From Mycobacterium persicum (GTDB lineage: Bacteria; Actinomycetota; Actinomycetes; Mycobacteriales; Mycobacteriaceae): DNA of 64,000 nt. Location of the stretch: NCBI RefSeq assembly GCF_002086675.1, contig NZ_MVIF01000010.1, positions 30,703 to 94,702 of the forward strand, given 5' to 3'. The translations under genes were made by a program, and so were the position numbers. Under the pieces are notes generated by a model. That model was not told the origin of the DNA. It did not search any database and worked only from the letters and a program-made list of their open reading frames with translations. Positions 1 to 11,553 of the stretch are shown piece by piece; the first letter of the stretch is position 1; each line of letters starts with the position of its first letter.

Positions 1-137
<137 letters not shown>

Positions 138-309
138 CCGCTCGGTGAGCGACGGATTCCCGCGACTCTCGAGCCACGAATCCCGCTGCACACCCGCAAG
201 CCGCGACCCGCCCGATACCAGCGTCACCAAACGGCCCAACCATTACCTTGAAACCACAGTGACACTCGACATTTGCCGAAATGACGAATGACCCTATCAA
301 CTACGGACA

Positions 310-1326
310 ATGGCCCGTAACGTCCACCGTGTGGACATCGAGGTGCTCGCGAACGCAGTCCTGCTGGCCTGCCGCGCCCCGTCGGTGCACAACAGTCAAC
401 CCTGGCGGTGGGTCGTAGAGCACCATGCCGACGTCTACACCGCCCACCTCTTCGTCGATCGCCACCGAATCGTGCGGGCGACAGATCATTCCGGCCGTGA
501 GGCACTCATCAGCTGCGGCGCGGCGCTCGATCACCTGCGCGTGGCGATGACGGCCGCGCAGTCGCAGCCGAGCATCACTCGCTTCCCCATCCCAGGTCGC
601 CCCGACCACCTGGCCACCATGGAATTTAGCCCCACCGATCACGTCACCGCGGCCCAGCGACAGCGGGCCGAGGCGATTCTGCAGCGCCGAACCGATCGGC
701 TTCCGCTGGACCGCCCCAGTTACTGGGACCTTTTCGAGCCGGCCCTGCGCGCCGCCGTGGACGACGATGTCGCGATGCTGGATGTCCTCGCCGACGAGCA
801 ACGATCACTACTGGTGCAGGCGTCACTGTACAGCGAAGCCCTGCGTCGTGACGATCCGTCTTATCATGCCGAACTCGACTGGTGGACTTCGCCATTCGCG
901 TTGGCAGAGGGCGTACCTCCGAGTGCGCTGGCATCCGACACCGAACGCCTTCGGGTCGACGTCGGCAGGGATTTTCCAGTACGAAGCCACCAGCAGCGCC
1001 GCCCGCAGATCACGGCCGACTGGTCGAAAATCCTGGTGCTGTCCACACCCGGGGACACTCGACTGGACGTACTGCGTTGCGGCGAAGCGCTGTCGACCGT
1101 CCTGCTCGAATGCACCATGGCGGGTATGGCGACCTGCACGCTGTCGCATCTCATCGAGTCGAGCGAAAGCCGCGACATCGTCCGCGGCCTGATCGGCCAC
1201 CGCGGCGAGCCGCAGGTCCTGGTACGCGTCGGGATCACGCCACCGATCGACGACGCTCCCCCGCCCACACCGCGGCGGCCGCTGAACACCGTCCTGGAAA
1301 TTCGCGAAAAGCCCGAGAAAGGTTGA
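310..1326 (+). CDS. Acg-family putative nitroreductase (Rv3127-like)
   Basis: The 338-residue protein contains the N-terminal Acg signature RAPSVHNSQPWRW (about residues 22-34) and ends with a proline-rich PTPRRPL tail. This is the divergent flavin-binding nitroreductase family whose M. tuberculosis members Rv3127, Rv3131 and Acg (Rv2032) belong to the DosR dormancy regulon. Family members sequester FMN, and a substrate is not established. Similarity to Rv3127 runs almost end to end (for example the ATDHSGR and LLECTMAGMATCTL segments), and the position beside tgs1 and dosRS agrees. The ATG at 310 adds about 14 residues relative to the M. tuberculosis start and has no strong ribosome binding site, so the true start may be slightly downstream. 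Four bases separate it from the next gene. Confidence 0.9.
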   Translation: MARNVHRVDIEVLANAVLLACRAPSVHNSQPWRWVVEHHADVYTAHLFVDRHRIVRATDHSGREALISCGAALDHLRVAMTAAQSQPSITRFPIPGRPDHLATMEFSPTDHVTAAQRQRAEAILQRRTDRLPLDRPSYWDLFEPALRAAVDDDVAMLDVLADEQRSLLVQASLYSEALRRDDPSYHAELDWWTSPFALAEGVPPSALASDTERLRVDVGRDFPVRSHQQRRPQITADWSKILVLSTPGDTRLDVLRCGEALSTVLLECTMAGMATCTLSHLIESSESRDIVRGLIGHRGEPQVLVRVGITPPIDDAPPPTPRRPLNTVLEIREKPEKG

Positions 1327-1330
1327 GCCG

Positions 1331-1759
1331 ATGCCCGACGAGCCCGTTACCTTCCTGTCAGCCGACGAAAGCTGGAAACTCCTGAGCAGCGCCGCGCTCG
1401 GCCGACTGGTGACCAGCATCGCCGGTGAGCCCGAGATCTTCCCGGTCAACTATGTCGTGCAGGACCGCACCGTGCTCTTCCGCACCGCCGAGGGCACGAA
1501 ATTGTTTCTCGCCGTGACGAATAGCCCGGTCGCATTCGAAGCCGACGATCACGACGCGGTGGAAGGCTGGAGCGTCATCGTCAAAGGCCATGCACGGGTT
1601 CTGCGTACCGACGCCGAGGTCCGGAAAGCCGAGCAAGCCCAACTGCGGCCATGGGTCGCGACGTTGAAGCTGCATTACGTGCGGGTCACCCCGTCCGAAA
1701 TCACCGGCCGGCGTTTCTTGTTCGGACCGGAGCCGGACCGCACCGAGACGTTTGCGTGA
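1331..1759 (+). CDS. Pyridoxamine 5'-phosphate oxidase-like protein (Rv3129-like)
   Basis: The 142-residue protein has the split-barrel flavin-binding fold of the pyridoxamine-oxidase-like family. It shows an early GRLVTSIAGEPEIFPVNY stretch, an FRTAEGTKL strand-loop typical of this family, and a C-terminal VRVTPSEITGRRF strand. Such small proteins bind FMN, F420 or heme, and true PdxH activity is not implied. It starts four bases after the Acg-like gene and is probably co-transcribed with it. In M. tuberculosis the equivalent Rv3129 is a dormancy-regulon gene in the same position. The following gene, tgs1, is convergent with an 8-base gap. Confidence 0.86.
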   Translation: MPDEPVTFLSADESWKLLSSAALGRLVTSIAGEPEIFPVNYVVQDRTVLFRTAEGTKLFLAVTNSPVAFEADDHDAVEGWSVIVKGHARVLRTDAEVRKAEQAQLRPWVATLKLHYVRVTPSEITGRRFLFGPEPDRTETFA

Positions 1760-1766
1760 CGACCGG

Positions 1767-3158
1767 TCACACGACTAGGGACAGCCGTGCCTTACTGCGG
1801 CGGGCCTTGCGCCGCTTGCTGATTGCCACCAGCCGTGCTACCGCGGCTTCGATTCCCCGCGCCAGTTGATCGACATCGGTCACCGCGTCGTAGTCGGTGA
1901 GAATGCCGAAGCACAGGTCGTCAGCGTAGCTGAGCATCGCGACCCCGGTTCGCAGGTGCATCGCCAGCGGCGGAACCGGGAATACCGCGACCACCCTTTT
2001 ACCCAAGACCTTTAGCGGGTGACGCGGCCCGGGCACATTCGTCGCCACCGTCACGATCCCACGCTGGGGCAACCGCATCAACAGCCCGACCGCCCGGGCC
2101 GTCATCGCGAATGGAAGGCGATTCGCAACTGACATGAACACGTTTCCGGCTTGCGGCTGACCGCTGGTCTTGGCCCGGCTCAACCGTTCATGCACGCTCC
2201 GCAGCCGCTGCACCGGATCCTCTTCCTCCACGGGAAGATTTGGAAGCATCGCGGATACGCGATTGTCGACCTCACCGAAGGCGTCCGTCGAACGGACCGA
2301 AACCGGCACCAAGGTGCGCAACGAACCCCGCCGGGGCCGCTGCCCACGCGCGACCAGGACGTTGCGGTAGCTCTCGGTAATCGCCGCCAGCGCAACGTCG
2401 TTGATGGTGACACCGAACGTCTGACACACCACATCGAGATCGGCCAGGGAGACCCGCGCCCCGCCGAACCGGCGCAAGTCGCTCAGCGGCCCGTTCAGCG
2501 TCGACTCGGCGGGGGTCAACAGACCCGCGACCAGTCCGCCGGCACCCCGGACGATGCGGACGATACCTGATGTGATCGCGCCGGGGGCAGTCCCTAGGCC
2601 ACTCAGCAGGCTCAGCGGATTCGATGCGCCCAGTTCTGGTTTCAGCGCGGCGTGGGTCTTCTCCGCGAAACTGTCCCGAGCGACATGACCGCTGGGGTCG
2701 CACAATCCGGCCAGGATGTGGGAAGCCGCGATTCCGTCGGCCATGCAGTGGTGGACCTTGGTCAGCATCGCCCACCTGTCGTCGGTGAGACCTTCGATGA
2801 CCCAGAGCTCCCATAGCGGGCGGTCGCGGTCCAAACGCCGGGCCATCACGTCGGCGACCAGCCGGTACAGCTCGCGGTCGTCGCCCGGATGTGGGACCGC
2901 AACCCGCCGCACGTGCCGGTCGATGTCGAAGTCCGGGTCGTCTACCCATTCGGGAGCACCCAGGTCCAAGGGGTGCAGCCGCAACCGTTGCCCGAACCGC
3001 GGACAGGCGCGAATGCGCTCGGCAAACAGCGCCACCAACACATCCTGGTCGGGCGCGGGGCCTTCGATGACCGCGAGGCCACCGATGGCCAGACTGACTC
3101 GCGGATCAACATCTTCGGCCTTAAGAAAACCGGCATCCAGCGTCGTCAGGTGAGTCAT
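1767..3158 (-). CDS. tgs1: Diacylglycerol O-acyltransferase (WS/DGAT family)
   Basis: The protein transfers acyl-CoA to diacylglycerol and makes the triacylglycerol stored during dormancy. It has the WS/DGAT active-site motif HHCMADG (H136, H137, D141 from the chosen start), an N-terminal LTTLDAGFL segment, the PLWELWVIEGL strand and the C-terminal VTNVPGP-type segment. An ATG doublet sits at 3161/3158. Starting at 3158 gives 463 residues, the length of M. tuberculosis Tgs1 (Rv3130c), so I chose it. Longer in-frame starts up to 3200 would add residues absent from the family. The gene diverges from the second Acg-like gene, with a DosR-like box between them, which fits hypoxia and NO induction. 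Confidence 0.93.
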   Translation of the reverse strand: MTHLTTLDAGFLKAEDVDPRVSLAIGGLAVIEGPAPDQDVLVALFAERIRACPRFGQRLRLHPLDLGAPEWVDDPDFDIDRHVRRVAVPHPGDDRELYRLVADVMARRLDRDRPLWELWVIEGLTDDRWAMLTKVHHCMADGIAASHILAGLCDPSGHVARDSFAEKTHAALKPELGASNPLSLLSGLGTAPGAITSGIVRIVRGAGGLVAGLLTPAESTLNGPLSDLRRFGGARVSLADLDVVCQTFGVTINDVALAAITESYRNVLVARGQRPRRGSLRTLVPVSVRSTDAFGEVDNRVSAMLPNLPVEEEDPVQRLRSVHERLSRAKTSGQPQAGNVFMSVANRLPFAMTARAVGLLMRLPQRGIVTVATNVPGPRHPLKVLGKRVVAVFPVPPLAMHLRTGVAMLSYADDLCFGILTDYDAVTDVDQLARGIEAAVARLVAISKRRKARRSKARLSLVV

Positions 3159-3224
3159 CATCAGCGTCTTTTCCCAGTTATCTGCAACTCTCGGTACCAC
3201 TATGCCTGCCGCCGGGGCGTCGCG

Positions 3225-3244
3225 GCAGGGCCAAAGGTCCCTGC
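3225..3244. promoter_or_regulatory. DosR-box-like site between tgs1 and Acg-like gene
   Basis: The core reads GGGCCAAAGGTCCC. It matches the GGGACTWWAGTCCC core of the DosR consensus at the outer GGG and GTCCC half-sites and keeps the W-W centre. It lies 66 bases upstream of the tgs1 start and 98 bases upstream of the divergent Acg-like gene, both dormancy-regulon genes in M. tuberculosis. It is a by-eye match with 10 of 20 consensus positions. Confidence 0.6.
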
Positions 3245-3342
3245 TTGCCGAGGGCTTCGTCCTCTGCCACGATCAATTGCCCCGCCCCGATCCTTGATGC
3301 ATGACAGCGATGGGACGGCTGGTCTGAATCGGAAAGGCAGCC

Positions 3343-6063
<2,721 letters not shown>

Positions 6064-6711
6064 TCACCCCGCGCCCGGTCGCGAGCGCTGCAACTGCGTT
6101 GCGAATACCGCGGCCTGCGTCCGGCGCTCCATTCCCAGCTTGGCCAACAGCCGGGATACGTAGTTCTTCACCGTCTTTTCGGCCAAGAACATCCGATCGG
6201 CAATCTGCTTGTTGGTAAGGCCCTCGCTCAGCAGCCCCAGCAGCGTGCGCTCCTGTTCGGTCAGGCCGGACAACGGGTCCGGCTCCTCGACACCGCCCCG
6301 CAGTTTGGACATCAGCGCGGCCGCTGCCCGATTGTCAAGCAGCGACCGTCCCGCGCCCACTTCTTTGACCGCACGGGCCAATTCCATTCCCTTGATGTCC
6401 TTGACGACGTAGCCACTGGCACCGGCCAGGATCGCATCCAGCATCGCCTCATCGGAGGTGTACGACGTCAGGATCAGACAGCGCAGTTCCGGCATGCGCG
6501 ACAACAGATCTCGGCACAGCTCGATGCCATTGCCGTCGGGCAACCGGACGTCGAGCACCGCCACGTCGGGGTTAGCCGCCGGAATTCTGGCCATCGCTTC
6601 GCCCACCGAACCCGCCTCACCGACGACCTCGAGTTGAGGGTCCGCGTCGAGCAGGTCGATCAGACCGCGCCGTACCACCTCGTGGTCGTCGACCAAGAAG
6701 ACTGTTACCAA
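6064..6711 (-). CDS. devR: Dormancy response regulator DevR (DosR)
   Basis: This NarL/LuxR-type regulator activates the dormancy regulon. I start it at TTG 6711 ([11 protein letters not shown]) because AGGAG at 6719-6723 is seven bases away and the N terminus then matches M. tuberculosis DosR. Longer in-frame starts would run into the usp coding region. From this start the protein has 215 residues, the acidic pair at D8-D9, the phospho-acceptor D54 in [10 protein letters not shown], and the recognition helix with K179, K182 and N183. It lies between usp (38 bases upstream) and devS (9 bases downstream), an operon arrangement shared with M. tuberculosis Rv3134c-Rv3132c. Confidence 0.95.
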   Translation of the reverse strand: MVTVFLVDDHEVVRRGLIDLLDADPQLEVVGEAGSVGEAMARIPAANPDVAVLDVRLPDGNGIELCRDLLSRMPELRCLILTSYTSDEAMLDAILAGASGYVVKDIKGMELARAVKEVGAGRSLLDNRAAAALMSKLRGGVEEPDPLSGLTEQERTLLGLLSEGLTNKQIADRMFLAEKTVKNYVSRLLAKLGMERRTQAAVFATQLQRSRPGAG

Positions 6712-6718
6712 GACTTCA

Positions 6719-6723
6719 CTCCT
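6719..6723 (-). promoter_or_regulatory. Ribosome binding site fixing the devR TTG start
   Basis: On the minus strand this reads AGGAG, seven bases before a TTG codon at 6711-6709. It supports the non-ATG start that gives a DosR-sized protein. Confidence 0.7.
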
Positions 6724-6748
6724 GAGATAGTCCCGAGATTGGCTGTTC

Positions 6749-7549
6749 CTAGAGGTTGCCACTGCGCACGGTCAGCACCGAGCATCCTGCGCTGTAGACG
6801 TTGCATGCCTGGGCGGCATGGGAGTCGGTGACATATAGCTGGTCCGGCTTGGCGTTGGCGGTGATGTAACGGCAGGCATGCCCGCGGATGACGGTCGACT
6901 CGATTTTGACGTCAGGGTACAGCCGCGTCCACCGGGCCAGCCGGCGGCTCAGTTGCGCTTGCGCCAAACGGTTTCCGTCTCCGGCGTCGCCCGATGTGTC
7001 GGCCATGCGTGCCGAAAGCGCCCGCAGCGGCACTCCCCGCAGCCTTGCCTCCTCGAATGCATGTCGCAGCACCGAACCGTTGTTCACCTCCGCGACCACC
7101 GTGCTGACTTTCGGCGCCGGCATTCCGCCGGTGGGCACCTGGATGACCGCCACCGGGCATAGCGCCGAGCCGGCCAGGGTCGCCGCGACCGAGCCTTCGC
7201 CGCGGCGCGCGTGGTTGAGCCCGATGGACCCGACACACACCATCACCGCCGACCTGGACTCCTCCATCAGCTTGGTGAGCGGCCTGCCCCGCAGGACTTC
7301 GGTTTCCACCTTGACCGGGTGTCCGGTGGCTTCAACGGCACGGCATACGTCGAACAGTGCCGCGTGCGCCGTACCTTGCCGACCATCACGACCGCCACCG
7401 CCCGACGGTTCCAGCGGATCGATGACGTACACCAGGCGCAGCGGAATGTCTCGGCTGACCGCCTCGTCGATCGCCCACAGCGCCGCCTGGGTTGCCGCCT
7501 TCGATCCGTCGATACCGACGACCACCGCCGGAGCTGACGGGTTGCTCAT
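6749..7549 (-). CDS. Universal stress protein (Rv3134c-like), first gene of the devRS operon
   Basis: The 266-residue protein has tandem Usp domains. The first begins [22 protein letters not shown], and a [21 protein letters not shown] segment ends the first half with the ATP-binding G-x-x-G-S type loop. The second half is more diverged and ends [14 protein letters not shown], as in Rv3134c. The ATG at 7549 is preceded by AGGAG at the right distance (minus strand, 7560-7556), so I prefer it to an in-frame start 12 codons upstream. In M. tuberculosis this gene is co-transcribed with dosRS and its promoter carries DosR boxes, which are also visible here. Confidence 0.93.
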   Translation of the reverse strand: MSNPSAPAVVVGIDGSKAATQAALWAIDEAVSRDIPLRLVYVIDPLEPSGGGGRDGRQGTAHAALFDVCRAVEATGHPVKVETEVLRGRPLTKLMEESRSAVMVCVGSIGLNHARRGEGSVAATLAGSALCPVAVIQVPTGGMPAPKVSTVVAEVNNGSVLRHAFEEARLRGVPLRALSARMADTSGDAGDGNRLAQAQLSRRLARWTRLYPDVKIESTVIRGHACRYITANAKPDQLYVTDSHAAQACNVYSAGCSVLTVRSGNL

Positions 7550-7610
7550 CGTGCTCTCCTCTGCTGAGCCGTTGGCTACTCGCACGTTATCGATGAGGCA
7601 ACCGGCTTAC

Positions 7611-7630
7611 CCAGGGGCGTTGGTCCCGAT
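7611..7630. promoter_or_regulatory. DosR-box-like site A in the usp/norB promoter region
   Basis: The core GGGGCGTTGGTCCC matches the DosR consensus at 13 of 20 positions, with both outer half-sites recognisable. It is 62 bases upstream of the usp start codon and about 157 bases upstream of the norB start. Confidence 0.62.
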
Positions 7631-7631
7631 A

Positions 7632-7651
7632 TCAGTGCCATTGGTCCCTAC
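7632..7651. promoter_or_regulatory. DosR-box-like site B in the usp/norB promoter region
   Basis: The right half-site TTGGTCCC is strong and the left half degenerate, giving 12 of 20 consensus matches. It starts 21 bases from site A, about two helical turns, as in tandem DosR sites that bind cooperatively. Both divergent operons could be controlled from here. Confidence 0.58.
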
Positions 7652-7786
7652 AGGACAACGGTCGGTCAAACGCACTATTGCCAGCGCGCCGATAGACGAA
7701 TTGGATGTTTACGAGCCGTCGTTGCATGTGAACAAGGAGTTGAATCCGCGGCGATACAGCCCATCATCCAGACAGGAGATCTCGGA

Positions 7787-10129
7787 ATGGCTGCTCAACA
7801 GACATCGTCATCGCCAATTCCCAGCCGGCAATCGTCGCGCCCCCTGATCGGGAAGGGCTGGATTCAGGGTGTGGCCCTGGTGATGATCTTCGGCTTCCTG
7901 GTGATGGGAATCCTGGTCTACCGCACGTACACCGCGGCGATGCCGCTGCCGGACAAGGTCGTCGCCGAATCGGGCCAGGTCCTGTTCACCGGCGACGACA
8001 TCACCCGCGGCCAAGAGCTCTACCAGGCGCGTGGCCTCATGCAATATGGATCGGTGCTCGGCCACGGCGCCTACCTGGGGCCCGACTACACCGCCGACTA
8101 CCTGCGCATGGCCACCGACGACGTCGCCGATCAGCTACGGGCCCAAGGGGTGGCCGACCCCCGCGATCGGGTGGTCACCGAATTCCGGACCAACCGCTAC
8201 AACCCCGATACCAAGACGCTGGTGTTCACCGACCGCCAGGCCGCGGCGTTCGGGCGGATCCAAAACCACTACGCGGCCTACTTCGGGGAGAACTCGACCA
8301 AGTACGGGCTGCTGCCGCAGCTGATCACCGATAAGGCACAAATCCGCGACCTGACCGCGTTCTTCGCCTGGACGGCGTGGGCGGCCGCCGCCGAGCGGCC
8401 CGGCCACAAGTACAGCTACACCAACAACTGGCCGGCCGAGCAGCGCGTCGACAACGGTCCGACCGCAGCGGTGATCCTGTGGTCGGCGCTGTCGCTGATC
8501 GCGTTGCTGGGCGGCATCGGGATCATGTTCGCCATCTACGGACGCTGGAGCCAAAAGGTCGGCTGGCACAGCGCCGAGGCGTCCAACCTCTCCTTCCGCC
8601 AACCCGGCGAGGTGAGCCTGACGCCGGCCCAGCGGGCGACCATCTGGTTCTTCGCGATCGTCTCGGTGCTCTTTCTGGCCCAAACACTGCTGGGCGCCGC
8701 CGCCGAGCACTATCGGGCCGACTTGTCGAACTTCTTCGGCCTGGACCTGGCCCGGCTGCTGCCGTACAACCTGGCCCGGACCTGGCATCTGCAGCTGGCG
8801 CTGTTCTGGACCGCGGCGGCGTTTCTGGCGGGCGGCATCTTCTTGGTGCCGTTCATCAGCCGTCGGGAGCCCAAACGTCAGGGCCTGCTGGCCTACGTGT
8901 TGCTGGGCGCGGTTGCCGTCGTGGTGTTCGGCTCGCTGATCTGCGAGGCGCTCTCCATCTACGGGGTGATTCCCCAGGGCGGGCTGCTCTCCCAGCAGTG
9001 GGAGTACCTCGACTTGCCGCGGCTGTGGCAGATCCTGCTGATCGTCGGCATGTTCGTCTGGATCGCCATCATCTTCCGCGGCATGCGCGCCCGGCTCAAA
9101 GGCGAGTCGAAGATGAACATGCCGTGGTTGTTCTTCTTCTCCGGCCTGGCCATTCCCACTTTCTACGCCGTCGGGTTGTTGGCCAGCAGCGGCACCCACT
9201 ACACCGTCGCCGACTTCTGGCGGTTCTGGGTGGTGCACCTGTGGGTCGAGGACTTCCTCGAACTCTTCACCACCGTGATGGTGGCCTACATGTTCGTGCT
9301 GCTGGGTGTGGTGCGGGAACGCATTGCCCTCGGCGTGATCTTCCTCGATGTCATCCTGTACTCCGCCGGCGGCGTCATCGGCACCATGCACCACCTGTAC
9401 TTCTCGGGTACCCCGGTGGAGCACATGGCGCTAGGCGCCTTCTTCTCGGCTGCCGAGGTCATTCCGTTGACCTTCCTGACGGTCGAGGCGTGGGCGTTCC
9501 TGCAGCTGGGTGCGCGCCAGCAGTCCGGCGACGGCAACCCGTTCCCGCATCGCTGGGCGGTGATGTTCCTGGTCGCGGTCGGGTTCTGGAACTTCGTGGG
9601 CGCGGGCATCTTCGGATTCCTGATCAACCTGCCGGTGGTGTCCTACTACGAGATCGGCACCGCGCTGACGGCAAACCACGGGCACGCGGCCATGATGGGG
9701 GTTTACGGCATGCTGGCCGTCGGCCTGGCGATGTTCGCCTTCCGCTATGTGATCCCGGCCGACAAGTGGCCGGAGAAGCTGGCGCGAATCTCGTTCTGGG
9801 GCATGAACATCGGCTTGGCCTGGATGGTGTTCGCCACCCTGCTGCCGCTGGGCATCCTGCAGCTTTACCACTCGGTCAACGATGGCTATTTCGAGGCGCG
9901 GTCGCTGGGCTACATCACCAAGCCCGGCAACGCGGTGATCGAATGGCTGCGGATGCCCGGTGATCTGATCCTCATCGTCGGCGGCGTGCTGCCGTTCGTC
10001 TGGATCGCCTGGACCGCGTTGCGCAACTTCCGCTCCGGTTCGACGGTCGAGGAATTGCCGGAACATCCGCTGTACACCGAGGTTCAGGCGGAGCCGACAT
10101 CCGGTGTTAAGTCGCCGGCGAGGGACTGA
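7787..10129 (+). CDS. norB: Quinol-dependent nitric oxide reductase (qNOR)
   Basis: This 780-residue membrane enzyme reduces two NO to N2O with electrons from the quinol pool. The N terminus has one membrane helix (about 28-46) and the periplasmic qNOR extension containing GLMQYGSVLGHGAYLGPDYTADYL, with no CxxCH heme-c motif. This excludes the cytochrome-c type. The heme-copper core follows. Visible ligands are H334 (ARTWHLQ), H484 in HLWVE with E488, the FeB pair H535-H536 (GTMHHLYFSG), and H631/H633 in NHGHAAMMG. GGAG precedes the ATG by about eight bases. M. tuberculosis has no equivalent between Rv3134c and Rv3135. It heads a three-gene operon divergent from usp-devRS. Confidence 0.94.
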   Translation: MAAQQTSSSPIPSRQSSRPLIGKGWIQGVALVMIFGFLVMGILVYRTYTAAMPLPDKVVAESGQVLFTGDDITRGQELYQARGLMQYGSVLGHGAYLGPDYTADYLRMATDDVADQLRAQGVADPRDRVVTEFRTNRYNPDTKTLVFTDRQAAAFGRIQNHYAAYFGENSTKYGLLPQLITDKAQIRDLTAFFAWTAWAAAAERPGHKYSYTNNWPAEQRVDNGPTAAVILWSALSLIALLGGIGIMFAIYGRWSQKVGWHSAEASNLSFRQPGEVSLTPAQRATIWFFAIVSVLFLAQTLLGAAAEHYRADLSNFFGLDLARLLPYNLARTWHLQLALFWTAAAFLAGGIFLVPFISRREPKRQGLLAYVLLGAVAVVVFGSLICEALSIYGVIPQGGLLSQQWEYLDLPRLWQILLIVGMFVWIAIIFRGMRARLKGESKMNMPWLFFFSGLAIPTFYAVGLLASSGTHYTVADFWRFWVVHLWVEDFLELFTTVMVAYMFVLLGVVRERIALGVIFLDVILYSAGGVIGTMHHLYFSGTPVEHMALGAFFSAAEVIPLTFLTVEAWAFLQLGARQQSGDGNPFPHRWAVMFLVAVGFWNFVGAGIFGFLINLPVVSYYEIGTALTANHGHAAMMGVYGMLAVGLAMFAFRYVIPADKWPEKLARISFWGMNIGLAWMVFATLLPLGILQLYHSVNDGYFEARSLGYITKPGNAVIEWLRMPGDLILIVGGVLPFVWIAWTALRNFRSGSTVEELPEHPLYTEVQAEPTSGVKSPARD

Positions 10130-10132
10130 GCG

Positions 10133-10759
10133 GTGGCGCCGCCGGCTGCCTCGGTCTGGCTGTTCGCCGGGTATTCGCTGGCGTTGCTGGCCATCGGGTG
10201 GAGCTTCGACTCGATGGCGCGGCGGGCATCAGCGCGTGCGGCACGCTGGCGCACCGGCCAGTTCACCTATCACCGCGACCACGACGCCTGGGTGTGTCCA
10301 CAGGACCAATGGCTATGGCCGAGTTCGTTTGATCCCAAGCACCGGGTCATGCGTTATCGGGCGTTGCCGGTGGTGTGCAACAGCTGTCCGGTCAAAGACA
10401 GCTGCACGACGTCGGACCACGGCCGGGAGATCAGTCGCGAGGTGGATCCGTGGCCGCACTCGGACGCCGGACGGTTCCACCGCGGGATCGCTTGCTGCGT
10501 GGCCGCGTTGGGAATCGTGCTGCCGCTGGCCACGTTGATCGCCAACCACTCGCCGGCTGAGATGTTGGTGTTGACGGGCACCATGCTGGTGGTCGTGGTG
10601 CTGGGGCTGCCACTCGCCCGCCACCTGTGGAACACCCCGTCCAACGCGCCCGACCATCTGCCGCATCGCAGCGCGATCGAAGACCAGGTGGCCGCCGCGG
10701 TCGACCGCTATTCGACCCGCTGGGGCGGCTGGGAAGGCAAGGAGGACAAGACATCGTGA
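10133..10759 (+). CDS. Membrane protein with transposase-like zinc ribbon, qNOR operon
   Basis: The 208-residue protein starts at GTG three bases after norB and ends in a 4-nt GTGA overlap with the SPFH gene. There is one N-terminal membrane helix (about 7-25) and two more around 115-160. Between them lies a soluble part with CPQDQ and CNSCPVKDSCTTS. The pattern (a CP-x-G/D-x-x-L-like strand, about 30 residues, then C-x-x-CPxK-x-x-CT-x-S-x-x-G-R-x-I-x-R) closely resembles the zinc-ribbon end of IS1182-type DDE transposases, but no catalytic DDE core is present. I infer a structural metal site borrowed from a transposase. The operon context suggests a role in assembly or function of the NO reductase. 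Confidence 0.7.
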   Translation: MAPPAASVWLFAGYSLALLAIGWSFDSMARRASARAARWRTGQFTYHRDHDAWVCPQDQWLWPSSFDPKHRVMRYRALPVVCNSCPVKDSCTTSDHGREISREVDPWPHSDAGRFHRGIACCVAALGIVLPLATLIANHSPAEMLVLTGTMLVVVVLGLPLARHLWNTPSNAPDHLPHRSAIEDQVAAAVDRYSTRWGGWEGKEDKTS

Positions 10760-11553
10760 CCGGTGTGGTGATCGGCTTCATCGTTGTCGGCGTCGTGGTT
10801 CTGGTAGTGCTTGCCGTGCTGGCGCTGGCTGTGCTGCGCGAGTACGAGCGCGGCGTGGTGTTCCGGGTGGGGCATGTGCGCCCACTCTACCAACCGGGAC
10901 TTCGGTTACTGATCCCATTGGCGGACAAAATGATCCGGGTCGACCAGCGGCTGGTCACGCTGACCATCCCGCCGCAGGAGGTGATCACCCGTGACAACGT
11001 GCCGGCCCGCGTCAATGCGGTCGTCATGTTCCAGGTGACCGACCCGATGAAAGCGATTCTGGCGGTGGAGAACTACGCGGTGGCCACCTCGCAGATCGCG
11101 CAGACCACACTGCGTTCCCTGCTGGGCCGCGCGGACCTAGATACCCTCCTGGCACATCGCGAGGACCTCAACAGCGATCTGCGCACCATCATCGAAAAGA
11201 TGACCGAGCCCTGGGGTGTGCAGGTTCGCGTGGTGGAGATCAAGGACGTCGAGATTCCCGAGTCGATGCAACGGGCCATGGCCCGAGAAGCCGAAGCCGA
11301 GCGGGAACGCCGCGCCAAGGTCATCAACGCCCGAGGAGAGCTGCAGGCGTCAGAGGAGCTGCGGGAAGCCGCCGAGACTTTGTCGAAGAGCCCCGCCTCA
11401 CTGCAATTGCGCTATCTGCAAACTCTTTTGGAGCTGGGCGCCGACCAGAACTCGACGGTCGTCTTCCCGCTGCCGGTCGACATCATCACCCCGTTTCTGC
11501 GGCAACCTGAACTGTTGCAGAGCGTTGTCGACAACTTCAACCACCGCGGCTAA
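10756..11553 (+). CDS. SPFH/stomatin-like (slipin) membrane protein
   Basis: The 265-residue protein begins at GTG 10756, overlapping the previous stop, with AGGAGG about ten bases upstream. A hydrophobic N-terminal helix (about 2-26) is followed by the SPFH core: YERGVVFRVGHVRPLYQPGLRLLIP, then the TIPPQEVITRDNVPARVNAVVMFQV segment, then a charged coiled-coil AEAERERRAKVINARGEL. This is the prokaryotic slipin/stomatin signature. Slipins oligomerise in the membrane and scaffold or stabilise membrane proteins, often next to an NfeD partner, but no NfeD gene is here. Coupling to norB suggests it supports the reductase complex, which is an inference. Confidence 0.88.
   Translation: MTGVVIGFIVVGVVVLVVLAVLALAVLREYERGVVFRVGHVRPLYQPGLRLLIPLADKMIRVDQRLVTLTIPPQEVITRDNVPARVNAVVMFQVTDPMKAILAVENYAVATSQIAQTTLRSLLGRADLDTLLAHREDLNSDLRTIIEKMTEPWGVQVRVVEIKDVEIPESMQRAMAREAEAERERRAKVINARGELQASEELREAAETLSKSPASLQLRYLQTLLELGADQNSTVVFPLPVDIITPFLRQPELLQSVVDNFNHRG

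Noticed and set aside
278..297. Weak DosR-box-like sequence upstream of the first Acg-like gene
   Set aside because: Only about 10 of 20 positions match and the left half-site is poor. It is much weaker than the sites at 3225 and 7611, so it is not listed as a feature.
8135..9424. Long open frame of about 429 codons antisense to norB
   Set aside because: High GC keeps it open. The peptide is His/Gln/Arg-rich low-complexity, while the norB frame carries all ligand motifs.
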